From: Sinotaia quadrata | Taxonomy: Eukaryota > Mollusca > Gastropoda > Architaenioglossa > Viviparidae | Direction: 5' to 3' | Assembly (NCBI GenBank): GCA_028829895.1 | Contig: CM054181.1 | Span: forward strand, 31,143,357 to 31,207,356 | DNA length: 64,000 bases | Part shown: positions 36,661 to 48,460 of the stretch, in pieces | Numbering within the stretch: position 1 is the stretch's first letter | How the letters are laid out: every line of letters starts with the position of its first letter | Made by a program: the position numbers and the translations under genes | Notes under the pieces: generated by a model | What the model was told of the DNA's origin: nothing | What the model saw: the letters and a program-made list of their open reading frames with translations, nothing else | Database searches by the model: none

Positions 36661-36895
36661 GTGTTACAACTGTGGTGATTTTGCAAACCACATAGCTGCA
36701 AAGTGCCCTCACGGCCCGCTTCCAAAGCGGTGTCATCAGTGTAAGTCCACGGAGCACCTCATCGCCGACTGCCCGCTACGTGATCAGGCTCCCCCTCCTC
36801 GTCGCCACCGCAATGGCAACAATAATGGCAGCGCTGAGCATGGTTTCATCGGGACGGATTCTATGGTGGGCGCTGCAGGCGTTCCAGGTGTATGA
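36661..36895 (+). CDS. lin-28: lin-28 last (or penultimate) coding exon: two CCHC zinc knuckles and C-terminal tail
   Basis: The acceptor GTGGCAG ends at 36660. The first base completes an Arg codon started in the upstream exon, and 77 further codons run to TGA at 36893-36895. The first knuckle is CYNCGDFANHIAAKC (C-x2-C-x5-H-x4-C). The extra residue before His is the form I recall from invertebrate LIN-28, whereas vertebrates have x4. After the conserved PHGPLPKR linker comes the second knuckle, CHQCKSTEHLIADC (C-x2-C-x4-H-x4-C), then PLRDQ. These knuckles bind the GGAG-type motif in the pre-let-7 terminal loop. The remaining ~37 residues are low complexity (PPPRRHR, NGNNNGS) and end GAAGVPGV. 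A CAG|GTGTAT donor-like site at 36884-36892 overlaps the stop region, so a further C-terminal exon is possible. The family assignment is very secure; the exact 3' end of the coding region is less so. Confidence 0.95.
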
Positions 36896-37370
36896 CGTCA
36901 TCATAACGTCATTTCCTTTCCCGTCATTGTTTGAGGAAATCAGCTTGAATTTTATTACTTTTTATTTGTGTACAACTTCCGGTTAGGTAGAGAACATGTT
37001 TTTAGGAAAGAAATGAGCGAAAGTGGACAGTACATTGATAAACTGACATCTACGTTAATGCCAATTGATTTTGACGACTTCCGTACAAGATTGCAGGCCT
37101 GGTGATGTGCTCCTTTCTGCAGACTTCCTTTGTGTGTTTGCTTGTTTGTTTGTGTTGTATCAGGTGAAAAGAGAGAACACTTGTTCGCGTTATGTACTAC
37201 TGCAGACGAAGGAACTACGAGGCAAATATTTTCACAGGCTGTCTGCGATAAGGTGACTGTCGATGTTGGTCATTGTTAGTGTGAACATCTTTTGAATGTT
37301 TTAGCGTGTATACTGGCCAGCATAGCGCTCGTAGATTCTATAATAAACAGTTTGGTGTTACAGGTAGCAC
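36896..37370 (+). other. lin-28: minimal lin-28 3' UTR candidate
   Basis: From the stop codon the first canonical poly(A) signal in the gene's sense is AATAAA at 37342-37347, followed by a GT-rich stretch (TTTGGTGTT). Cleavage near 37360-37370 would give a 3' UTR of about 0.47 kb. A longer form reaching the let-7 matches farther downstream is also possible. Confidence 0.4.
37342..37347 (+). terminator. candidate poly(A) signal AATAAA
   Basis: A canonical hexamer lies 447 bp after the lin-28 stop, with a downstream GT-rich element. Such hexamers are frequent in AT-rich DNA, so use is unproven. Confidence 0.35.
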
Positions 37371-37500
37371 ACGTGAAGTAACGATCACTCTTGCGAACTT
37401 ACACATAGCTCGTGTAAATTTAGCACGTACGAAGTAACGGTTGCTTGTGTGAAGTAAAGATATTACAGATAAAGTAAAGGTACCTCTTATGAAGTACTGG
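37360..37500. repeat. degenerate GTGAAGTAACG repeat
   Basis: GAAGTAAC/GAAGTAAAG/GAAGTACTGG words recur at ~20-45-bp spacing. The array starts where the minimal lin-28 3' UTR would end. Confidence 0.5.
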
Positions 37501-38039
37501 TAGCAATGGGACAGAAAATACAGTTCTAGCACAGTTGGGATGTGAGGAATTTTCATAGCGTTATCCTCATTATGTGGCATAAAGCTGTTTGTGATTTGAT
37601 ATACAAAAGTATTGCTTATTACAGAAACATCCTATAAACTCATGGGCTTTACCGGTGAGTTTACACCACCACCAACAAACAAGTAAATACACAAAATATC
37701 AACGTCACAAGAAGAACGAGAAAAAAAATCCGATATGAAAGGAATGGTTTCCTCACCCATAACGACCAGTCCATGTGGACATAAAAGTCCACACGGACAT
37801 ACTTCGTACCTTTTTCTTTTAGAAACTTCTCCGATCAGAATTTTTGTTTTCAGAAATCTATCTACTTCATAAACTGAGAATTTTTTCAATTTAAACCCGT
37901 TGCTCGTCATTCATTTTGTGCATTCCTTCTGATTCAAACTCCACCCCTTCCATTAGCATTTAAATAATATAAAACTGCTGTTTGTTCCGACATTTGAGTG
38001 TGATTTGTTCTCAGTTTCGATTGACTCTTACATTTCAAA

Positions 38040-38225
38040 ACGAAATATAGCTTTCGTCATCACTGTAGGTTCATGTCATCGTAAAAACATAACACTCTCC
38101 ATTGCTGTCGTCGTATCTGTAGACTAATGTCATAAATATGTTAGCTCCTCCATTGATGTGTCGTCATTGAAATGTAGGTTCATGCCGTCATAAATACATT
38201 GACACTCTTATTGCAGTGTTAATCA
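38040..38225. repeat. degenerate ~66-bp repeat
   Basis: TGTAGGTTCATGTCATCGTA, CATAACACTCTCCATTGCTG and related words recur two to three times. Confidence 0.6.
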
Positions 38226-39329
38226 GCATGCACTTTCATTTTGTTATAATTTTATTACTATTACTGCAGCACTATACTGTAAGATCAGATGACACATTCA
38301 CTGACAATACTATTGCTGCAGCAAACTCTATGATCATGTATATTACAATTATAAGACCATATCTGCATCCCATAAATGTGGCATGTGTCATATGTTATTA
38401 TATTTAGATTAACGTTTCTGAAACATGCTTATGTTCATTCCACATCACTCACATAGAGAGAGTAGGGTATCTGGTACTGTGGGATTCTGTTGTTCATTCC
38501 ATACTTCACGTATACGGGAATATGTTGTGTTTGTACTGCAGGATTCCTTTGTTCTTGTCATACCACACACGTAGGGAGCATCGCGTACTGCGGGATGACG
38601 TATTTCACGCTGTCAAACACTTTCTGACATTTCTGCATTACAATAATAGGTTTCTGTTGACATTTGACATTCTAGCACTGCAAAAACACCTGCATCTTCG
38701 TGGCCTCAAGGACGCAATGAGAGCAATATTGTTACAGAGTCGTGCTATCAAAGCGTTTGACATTAACTCAAAGTGGTATCGATTTCTTATTAACTTTTCT
38801 TGTTAGAAAACTCAAGCTGCAATATGTCACAGTTTCTGTTGATTTTAAAATTTCTACTTCAATTCCTAGTAAAACCTTGTTCTATCAGCGTCACTGTTCT
38901 TCTAGCCTTTGAAATAGAAATAATGCCAATTCTTAGATTAATCCTAACTCATTAGTAATTCACTCATTCAGATTATGCAATCACTATAATATCTTTTATT
39001 AGCAACCGTTGGACATCCGTTAAACTTTAAGGTAGCCATGATCGTTCTCATTTACCCATTATACCTTCTTCTTTTTCTTCTTCTTACTATCATCATTATT
39101 AGTGTTAATCATGCTTGTGCTGATGACATGCAAAACAGTTCCTCCTATTTCCTTCCTCCTAACTTACTGACAATTTCTTTGTCTTTGTGCCCGTGTCTTC
39201 TACATAATCCGCCCTTCGAGATTTAACTTGACAATTTCAAACATTCAAGCATGCATCACGCAGGTTCGGTTGATACCTCCGCGCATCTGCGTTAATGACT
39301 ATCCAACTCATTAGCAGAGCGTCAATTTG

Positions 39330-39337
39330 CTACCTCA
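39330..39337 (+). promoter_or_regulatory. candidate let-7 target site (8-mer)
   Basis: CTACCTCA is a perfect complement to let-7 positions 2-8 plus the A opposite position 1, in the sense of lin-28 and 2.4 kb after its stop. It functions only if the 3' UTR extends this far. The surrounding DNA has tRNA-like features (see the 39255-39345 finding), which is a competing explanation. Confidence 0.35.
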
Positions 39338-40393
39338 TCGGCCCACTATGGCCTCCCAGGGGTATAATTTTTTTCTTCATTATTTTTTTCAATATATTCT
39401 ACTATCATCATTATTTTTTCACAATCAATATGTTAATACTAATTACGGTTATTTTGTAGGTCGTTAGTTTTCTTCATTCGCTAATTATAACATGCACTTA
39501 CTTTAGAGAATGTTCGTAAAAACTCTTTGTGCAAAGAAGGCCACTCGTATCAAATGGCATATGACAGAAAATTCCATAGACCTGCATAGTTCCTCCACCA
39601 AATACATCTGTCATTATCCAGATACCATCATTCTTGGAAGAAACGGGTTTTGAGGGCGTTTTTGTTCGTTTAGTTTCAGTGTTACAGGACGGTTGTGTGT
39701 TTTGGAAGAATGTTTTGTATCTTGACCAATGCAGCATTTTGTACTGTCATCGGACAACCTAGTGGTGTGCTAGACTACCACGCTGTAAGCCATTGTTGCA
39801 TTTTAGTAGATGAACCAACCATGTTTGACATTTCATTTCTGTTTAACCGACTAAAATGAGAAGCTTTTGGCCTGGGCACCAGATACACGACAGCGTGATC
39901 CAGCATGTCACCGTGACCCAACGCGTGTCACCGTTACGCATCACCGTCTTCACTCACCATCCTGTATCCAGCATGACAGTCATTCAGATGGACCCCATTG
40001 AAGTCACACACAAATCAGCAGATTTCCTAAGACATGTCCCTCTGGCCAGTCATCTCTATTTTGATATTATTAGGCAGCTTTGGTCACGCGCAACACAGGG
40101 AAAACAAAAGATGACTACATTTCGCAATAAGCGACTGACATATTTCATGATCTATATTTTATAACGAGACTACACCAATCGTACTGTGTTCTGCATAGCA
40201 CAACATGACATGACTTTCTTCTCACGTGGCACAAGATCCCACTGCGCTGGCAGGATAATATCCTCTACTATGCGTATTTTGGTTCGTTTTGTTTTGTGCT
40301 GTTTAATTTTGTTTCTATACATAATTTGTATGGTGTTTTGTGGCTTTTTGTTGAACATAGTCGTATGACCTGTTGTGCCATTTCAACCGTTGT

Positions 40394-40401
40394 CTACCTC
40401 A
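40394..40401 (+). promoter_or_regulatory. candidate let-7 target site (8-mer with 3' supplementary match)
   Basis: CTACCTCA is preceded by TTTCAACCGTTGT. The CAACC can pair with the GGUUG of let-7 across a short bulge, the architecture of classical let-7 sites. It is 3.5 kb after the lin-28 stop on the sense strand. By my reading of the + strand, this 8-mer occurs only here and at 39330. Confidence 0.4.
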
Positions 40402-40639
40402 GAGGGGGCGTGTCGCCACAGATATCGCTCGGCTTTTCAGGAGAGAGTCAAGTTGTCATCTTTGCATCGCACTTCTTTTTTTTTTCTTATTGGGCTTAAA
40501 AGAATTATATAAAGAAAGCTTATCTGCAGTGCTCTCCAATCATTGAATGGTTATATTATAATAATAAGAAACAAATAAAAATTTGAAGCTTGGTGGAATC
40601 GCAGGAAATGCTTCGTTAGGAAGGAAACAGTGGTAAAAT

Positions 40640-40646
40640 TACCTCA
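40640..40646 (+). promoter_or_regulatory. weak candidate let-7 target site (7-mer-A1)
   Basis: TACCTCA matches seed positions 2-7 plus A, but the base pairing with position 8 is T instead of C. It lies 239 bp beyond the 40394 site. Confidence 0.2.
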
Positions 40647-41072
40647 CTTGCAGAAAGTAGTACTCCGTTATCTTTCACTTTTATTATAATATATATTTAT
40701 CTTTAAGGACGTGATTAAGATTTTATTGAAATTACAAAATACGGTCCTAATTTTAACAGCCACATTCAGTATTTTAAAATCTGTCACTTTCTAGAATGAG
40801 TATACGTTTGTACTTTCGGGTTACAGTATGTAGCTGTCTGTACGGTCTCCATGACTGATCGTGATAACCAAACATAAAATGATAGTAGATACTCTTTCCA
40901 GGAAGTTATGTTTTATTAAAATCTATATAAGCTAATTTGTATGGTGGAGATTTTTACGGAATGTTTTTGGACAATGACGTGTTATTGATTATTACACTAG
41001 AGTTGTGTTCAGTGGAGTTATCCTCTCTCCATGATAGAGTGGCACGAGACATCTGCTTAACGTGTGAGTGTT

Positions 41073-41194
41073 GTCAGTGGACAGAATAAGAAAGCTAGTT
41101 GTCAGTGGGCAGATTAAGAAAACTAGTTGTCAGTAGGCAAAATAAGAAAGCTAGTTGTCAGTGGGTAAAATAAGAAAGCTAGTTGTCAGTGGAC
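41073..41194. repeat. 28-bp minisatellite
   Basis: About four to five copies of a unit containing AGTTGTCAGTGGGCAGATTA. Confidence 0.9.
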
Positions 41195-41554
41195 CCTTTT
41201 ACAAATAGTATATAGAAAAATAATCTACTTAAGCGATAGAATGTTTTCAGTAAGCCAGATATGTGATAATAAGAACTGTATTTACATTCTTAAAATGAAG
41301 TTTCGAATTTGTGTATCGCGGCTATGGAATATTTTTAGTAATGTGCTTTATCCTCAATGCTTGAGGCATGTTTTATTTGGAATGAACTGGTACCCGGATA
41401 TTGCAAATTACAAAGTAAATATATCTAGCGGGGGAGAGTAGCACAGTCCACCATTTACCTGACATTATTTTTTTTTTAAATGGCGGAAAGTTAGTTCTCG
41501 CAAAGTTTAAAAATAAAGGGGGGGGGGGGGGAATGGATTAAGCGCCAAGTGACT

Positions 41555-41600
41555 TGCGCACGCGCAGTTGGGAGTGGGCGGCTTGGACGTCAACAGATAA
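41555..41600. promoter_or_regulatory. candidate promoter: NRF1-type palindrome plus GC box
   Basis: TGCGCACGCGCA (41555-41566) is a full match to the NRF1 consensus. It is followed by GTGGGCGG (41575-41582), a GC-box-like motif, in an otherwise AT-rich region. The segment is locally CpG-rich. No coding exon on either side could be assigned to it. Confidence 0.3.
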
Positions 41601-42487
41601 CTCTCTCCGGCAGGGCGGGCATATCTGAACGAGTGCCACCCTCCCTTATACACATCAGGTTTAATTTGCTCTTCAGTCGTTTACCGGTGTTCTCTGTTTT
41701 GGTCCTCCACTTCTCTCCCTTTGTTTCCATTTCCTCTTCCGGTCCTTGTTATGTTGGTGTTTTCATTTCTTCGTGTTTGTTGTGGCTACAGTTCACATTG
41801 GTTTTTTTCTTCTCATTCTTTCGCTATTTTGTCGTATGCGCAAAGTACTTGTCCACTCCGCAGCACAGAGTGAGCTCTTTGGTGTTGCAGAGCCATGTTG
41901 CTAGTCAAGTGTGACGAAATGTAGTGTTCACGCGAGCTGAAGACGATAAAGACAAATGTATTTCGCTGAATGACATGTTTGTGACATGACGTCTTTTGAT
42001 GAACACTGACAGGGAGAGTACTGCTTTAGTTTTTTTTTTAACTGTTCGCTTGAATTTTTTTTTTAAAATTTACAGCATAGCTGCGTCATAATACAGCATC
42101 TTTGTCTATAAATATTTCACTGTCTCTTTAAATGAATTGTGTATGTATAATTTAAGGTAATATATAATGTGCATGTACATTTTCTTATTACAGACTAAAA
42201 GGCGGGCATAGAAACAAGAATTACGGTTTCATGCACATGTTTTTTGGGGTTTCTTTTGGCCCGGACATATTAAACATTGCAAGTTACACTTTTTACAATC
42301 TTAGATGGTCACGGCTGTTACTATACATGTGTTTCATTAGTATTTGTTTGGTTTCTTTCTTTCTTTTCTTTTTCTTTGTTGGGGGTAAGGGCTTACAGAA
42401 TTGTGGGGTGCGCCTTTCGCTTGATCTCTTCATCTCTGGCGGGACGCATGTAACAGATACATATTTTTGATATTTTATTGTTGTCAT

Positions 42488-42578
42488 AAATGAAAGCAAT
42501 CGCTATTGGTTGTTGACAGAAATGAAAGCAATCGCTATTGGATGTTGTCAGAAATGAAAGCAACCGCTATTGGTTGAA
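42488..42578. repeat. 32-bp minisatellite, three copies
   Basis: Units share AATGAAAGCAATCGCTATTG (42489, 42521, 42553). Confidence 0.93.
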
Positions 42579-45500
42579 TTATTGTACACCCCATTTGCTA
42601 TATGGCGAGGTTCTGTTGTTTTAGAAATTATTTTCACTCCACTAGGTGTGCCGCCCGCCACATAACACAAGATTGTGTTAGTTTGAATTTTGATGTTCAC
42701 TTTTGCTGCCATGGCGAGCGGCGATACCCTGCACGCATTCTTTGAGTTTAATTAGTAATACTAGAAGACGTTTTTGGAGCATGTCAAGAAACTACGTTTA
42801 AGATGGGGGAAAAGTTTGCATCTTATATTGCTGTTGTGTCTGAACTATTGTCTTATCGAGTGTATTTATGAAAACGCACTTTGGAATTAAGCCTAGCCAG
42901 CATTACATTCAATTTTTTTTTTTTAATTTTTATTTAGACAGGTGTACTTTATAGATGTTTTATTATTTGTGATGAGTAATGAAGTCAGATCGTATCATGT
43001 CTGTTTAACTTTTGAAGATACCAGGAAGAATGCCAAATTATGTGGATTTGTTGATGATTACTTTCACTCTTCACTGAATGGTATTTTCTTGTGTATCTTT
43101 ACAGTTGTGTTTTGCATTTCAGCGTCTCGAACATGGATAAGTACAAATATCTCTATTAGCGTGTCTCTCTTCCTTTTGTTGTGAGAGATTACCCTTGCTT
43201 GTGTTAATTACATTAAAATGAATTGTTCGTACTCATGAAGCACAATCTCCATCCATCGGGCTCCTCGACCTACTCACCTAGTAACCTACCTACCCACTAA
43301 CCTACTGCATTGTCTTCCGCGTCACTGACGTATGCTTCGTCACCTTGATCAAAGTGAGCACATATACTCTTCCTAAACAAAAAGAATTGCAATTCTGTGA
43401 CTGAAAAGCAAGTCTCATGATTTATGTTTTATTTTAGTCTTCTTTAAGTGTGTTTAATTGATGTCATTATGTGGGTACTTGGAATTCAAGAAGAAGAAAA
43501 AAACCAAGAATCTGATGGTTTGGTTGCCAAAACTCCATTGTCATGAAATTATGCGTCGTAGTTTTAATTAATTGTAGTTAGTAATTTATGTTATGGGTGA
43601 ATATGTTTGCTGTGTGTCCACTGTCTCCTATTTTAAAATAATGTGCACCCGCATGCATGCATGCAGTCACACAGACATACATTTGCTGTGTTCTCTTTTA
43701 AAAAATTAATATTGGCAATATAATTTTGAATTCACGTTTTGTTTGCATTTGTGAAGACATTTGATTTGTTTTGTAAAATTAGCATGCGTGTGTGCAATGG
43801 TCTTTGAAGAATGACACAATCTCAGGGATCGTTCATTGTTCCACATTTGTTTCCAGCAGAAAGGGATGGGGGCGATCGCAAAACCAAGGGTTATCTTCAC
43901 TCAAATTTAACACAACAGTCAGCGATCGAAACGCTTTTGACGCTAAGCGTGCAAAGCCAAAGATGTACTTCATGTTATCTACTACATTTTAATGACAACA
44001 GTGACCCGTTAGACGCCCTGTGCGGTTCATTAGCCTTTCTATGAAATGGTTCATTTTTTTCTGTGTACTGTCAACTTTTCCGTTTGATTGCTTTCTCGTT
44101 CAAACTACGCTGTGAAGAATTCAAACTTTAATATGTATAGATCAAGTGAAGATTCACATTCAAATTTGAGTTAGACAGAAATCAGTGCAGGTAGATAAAG
44201 TTTGAAAAAGAATTTATGGGTCTGCGACATCTTTAACTTGAAGCTGAAGAATTGTTTCGGGCTCAGTTATTGAGATTCAATCAACAAAATGTCGTATTTC
44301 TAACTTACAGAAAGCATCTCAGCCATTTCTTTCCTTGTACTCGTAGACACCCTTACCTTTGCAGTCCTTGGCCAAGAACCGCCGTCAAGAACTGTATACC
44401 CGTTTTAGATACCCTTCTTCACAGAAGAGTATGAATTTTTACCGAAAGCACCTGAAGGAGACATGTTTGTCCCGTCATTTTAATGGACATAAAGTTTTAT
44501 AATTATCCATTGACAAAGTATGTTTTTTTTACTTCTGCGGTTGTGTGGACGAAAACAATTTTGCGATACCAAAGATATGTCACTTGCTATTAATATTAAA
44601 CATATACTATGTCTGAATGAAGCCAATTCTCCAATGTCAGATTTTAATCAGTCACAGAAATTTACAACTTGTACAAAACTGTCTGTCACATAATATTTTA
44701 GAGCCAATAGTTACTATTTTCAGTAAGGTGATGTAATAGTCAGAGCGCTTGTTGTAGACATTCTGTAAAGTATTAAAGCACAACCAGAACACTCGTTTAA
44801 CCTACTTAAAGAAGCAGAATACATGTTGGTTTTATTCTATCAACTATTGTGATGGAGCCAGTCTACCCCTTCAGAATCTTGTGTAGACCTACAGTGAGGA
44901 AACAGCAGTACCCGTTTTAAAAGTAATCTATAATTTTGATGAAGTCAGCATGCTCGATTGGAACATTCGGTTCTATAAATGCAGTAAAGTTAAAAAGGGA
45001 GAAAAAAAAATCAGTTCAGTACTGTGCACTTGTCTGATGGAACAAGTTTAATCGGTTAAATAAGTGTCTGTAAACCGGAGTGAAGGAGGGAGAGAAAAAA
45101 GTTCTAGGTGGTCTGTTTACTATTGTGATGTACTAATTAACTAAAACCCATTAAGAGTTCACACCAGTCAGCGATTCTATTTTCTCCTCCGTTGAGCGCT
45201 GAAAATAAGTGTAACAGTACTTCGCCGTGTCTGTTCTCAGTAGAGGTCTTTTAAAATTATTTCTTCAAAGAGTTCTCGTGGGAAGCATATACTGACTCAT
45301 CCCGAACACGTGTGACTCGATATTAATGGTTGTGCATTAGTTAAAAAAAATTAACTGAGTCATTTTGAATTATTGATATCAATGGAATAGGCATGTAACG
45401 ATGGCTTATCCAAATTCAGGACAACAAAGGGTTCTTCTAAGCAAAATTGGCTCTATTGTGTAGCAAAAACTTGTCCTACGTAAGGCTTGCTCTTTGGTTT

Positions 45501-46487
45501 TCTTGTGGCAAAGTTACCATCCGGCATGGTTGCCGTAAATGTTTCTTACAAGAAAGCGACCATTTTGAACGATGTAAAGAGTCTTGTTCCGAATCAAGTG
45601 CACTCGATGCGCGTTGAACCCAAGGGATGGTGGAAGGGTCACTTTGAATTCAGTCATTTGGGTATTCTTCGTATTCACACTGAGATTTCTGGCTGAATAC
45701 AGACATTTTTCATCTTTGGCTGTTTCTCTTTTCAATAATATGCAGCACGATAGATTTGAACGGAGTTTAGATTCTTTTTCAAAGAATATTATTAGTTAGT
45801 CGTTTTCTACAAGTCACCAGCTATCAAATATTGTGAGAAATATCACGGGTGGTGTGTGTGTGAGAAATGGTGCAAAATTGATTCGAGGTTTACACACTTA
45901 ATTTTGTAATTGCAATTGGTTTTGAAATCTGGTGTGTGAAACTGCTCGGTTACAATATTTGCACATTAATTATCGAAATTTTGTATTGTCCAACTGTCAC
46001 CGGATTCCTGAACGGTCTTAGAGACAGACAAACATAGATGAAGACTATTCCACTTAGCACTTAGTTCAAGTTAGTCTTATCTGCGGCTTATCGATGAAAT
46101 CTGCGTTCGCCATGTTGTACAGTTTGGTCAAGATGACTGCCCCTACCTACACCTGTAACATAGGTAGAATGAAATGATATTTTTACTTTGTCATGATGTT
46201 TTCTTCTTTAAGGGTACTTCGTTGATGTTGTAATGTACATGTATTATGTTCGTGTGGTTGGTTGGTTCTGTGTTGTTTATTATGATAAAGATGCCTGGTT
46301 TTTTTTTATTATTATTATTACATGCAGAACTTTTAGCAGGCAGTGATTGATTCATTCTATTCTACTTTGTAATTTCCATTGTTAAGTCTATGAGACGAGA
46401 TATAAAAATGATTATGTATAAATACTGAAAAAACAAGAGCTTTGCGTTTTTCTTTCATTGGCTTGGAACTCGTGTACGAATGAATGT
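42579..46487. other. unannotated sequence
   Basis: No arrays except a loose ACCTAC(C/T)-rich stretch at 43265-43305. Short frames on both strands are not recognised. Confidence 0.5.
43821..43828 (+). promoter_or_regulatory. candidate lin-4/miR-125 target site (8-mer), distant
   Basis: CTCAGGGA is the perfect 8-mer complement to the lin-4/miR-125 seed, in the lin-28 sense but 6.9 kb after the stop. The same 8-mer also occurs near 16824 in presumed intron, so chance is a real alternative. Confidence 0.15.
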
Positions 46488-46627
46488 GAGTACTAATGTG
46501 TGTTAGAGTGTACGAGTACAATTACATATGGTGTTAGAAAGATCTGAGGTTTGTGCGAGTACTATTGTGTGTTAGAGTGTACGAGTACTTGTATCATATG
46601 GTGTTAGAAAGATCTGAGGTTTGTGTT
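46488..46627. repeat. 69-bp direct duplication
   Basis: Two copies begin GAGTACTA (46488 and 46557) and share TGGTGTTAGAAAGATCTGAG. Confidence 0.93.
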
Positions 46628-48279
46628 TGCGAGCAAATGAAATTAATTTGTACTTCTGAGGCGTGTGTACTGTCGTTATGATAATATTGACGATAGGATT
46701 AGGAAGGTCACTCGCTCAGCAAATGTTGATAAATGTCGTCAGAAAATGTAGCTCTTTTCCGTGCAAAAACACGTTTGGTCTCCGTGCACATTCGAAGAGG
46801 TCTCAGGTTTTCGCTACATTATGCTACAGGTTCTGCAAAAGATTTGTCATTATTGGTGGTAAATATTTCCATATATTGTCAGCGGACAATTTGAGACACA
46901 CCATAACTGTTCATACAGGGCAATCAGGAGTGCTTGTGCAGAATTTTGACTAAGAATAGTGTACTTTTTGCAGAAGTAATTTAATTGAAAGTCAGCCATC
47001 TTTGACTACATTTGTAGTCGGCAAGTGTCCGTGTTCCTCCTCTGAAACCGTAACATTGTCACTTGGTCAGGTGCGCTTTATTTCTTTCGACTGAAGTGTA
47101 AGTCTCTCTAATCATTCACTCTTGACGCATGGTATCACCGACTAAATGTCAACAGCTAGGGCAAACTCTCAGCAAGTGTTTGACCGCGGAACCCGACAGA
47201 ATGAAAAAGCTGATGAACTCACCCCGTGAATGCAACATGAGCAAGAGCACACAGTTTATGTCGTCTGCAAAGACTGGCGTGCCCTGTCTGGCATGATAAC
47301 CTCCGAAGTGATCGGTGGGTTTTTGTTGCAGTTAATTAATAACATCACTTTTCTGTCTGTTCCATTCTGTGACCGCCAGCGATATCTCTATTTTTGTTTT
47401 TGTCAATTTAGCTAGTGCTAGTTATGAATGAAACAGTTTGTGCTTTATATATTGTATTCCATTAAAGTAATAGCAGTCTCCGAAAGGAATAACTTTTCGT
47501 TTTGATACTAATTTACTTTGAAACTTGTCGCTTCATTTCTTCTTTCAAAATGTTGAACATGTTCTTACCTCAGGTTGTATTGGTCGGGTGACGTCATAAA
47601 TATCTGTTAGTTGCATATATGCTGACTGTTAGAGTGAATATTTGTTACACTCAGCTCATAACCGAACAAAACAGCAAACTGACAAAGTGAATTTACATCT
47701 ATTAGTTCCCCTCACTCCCAGGTATTTCATTTTTCAGTACAAATACCATAAGATATTGATCCACAGATAGAATAGTCACTGCAGTGTTTTGGCTACAGGG
47801 GGTGGGGGGTGTCCACTAATGCTCTTCATCAATTTAGTCTACACTGATGCAGTCTCCGGAATAGCACAATCGCTGAGCGTTTTCTGTTGCAGACTTTGAC
47901 AATGGTCACGAAAGAGTTATTCATGAGTGACCACGTTGCGACTATTTGCAGTGCTAGACGCGACTGTAATAAACTTTCTACTGTACGCCACACAATCTTG
48001 AATGAATAGAAAACCAAAAATGATAATAAGTCATGCATCATGCAGGCCAGAGTCAATGCTTCAGAAATAGAGAAGAGTGGAATTTGCAAGGAGGTTAGAT
48101 CGGACACAGCAAAACATTAGATAACCCACTCTGCATGCTCGTTAAGTTTATAAAATGTGTTCAATTCACTCCACTTATTTAAAGTAGGCACTGACGTCAT
48201 CCAACCGGTAACCCTCTTGATTCTACTGATACTTGAGGCACACACTCGCATTCATTGGCGTTTCTTTCATAATACAGTA
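46628..48279. other. unannotated sequence
   Basis: Frames at 46663-46953 on + and 47829-48107 on - match no family I know. A G run lies near 47802. Confidence 0.5.
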
Positions 48280-48460
48280 CATCTGCAATAAATGACTATT
48301 CGGAGACAGTCCAATTAGGGACTTCTGTAATAAAAGACTATTTGGAGATTTTCCATTTTGGACGTCTGCAGCAAATAACTATTTGCAATAAATGACTATT
48401 TGGAGACATTCCAATTAGGCACTTCTATAATAAATGACTATTTCGAGACTGGCATGGTTT
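48280..48460. repeat. ~42-bp minisatellite
   Basis: About four copies contain CAATAAATGACTATTTGGAG and CATTCCAATTAGGCACTTCT. A diverged outlier lies at 48785-48850 (CTGCAATAACGAACTATCTG). Confidence 0.85.

Larger units (their letters stand above)
38226..41072. other. lin-28 downstream flank or extended 3' UTR
   Basis: Contains the let-7 seed matches and an AATAAA near 40574. Frames at 38522-38806 and 39856-40164 on + are not recognisable. Whether this is transcribed with lin-28 cannot be told from sequence. Confidence 0.4.
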
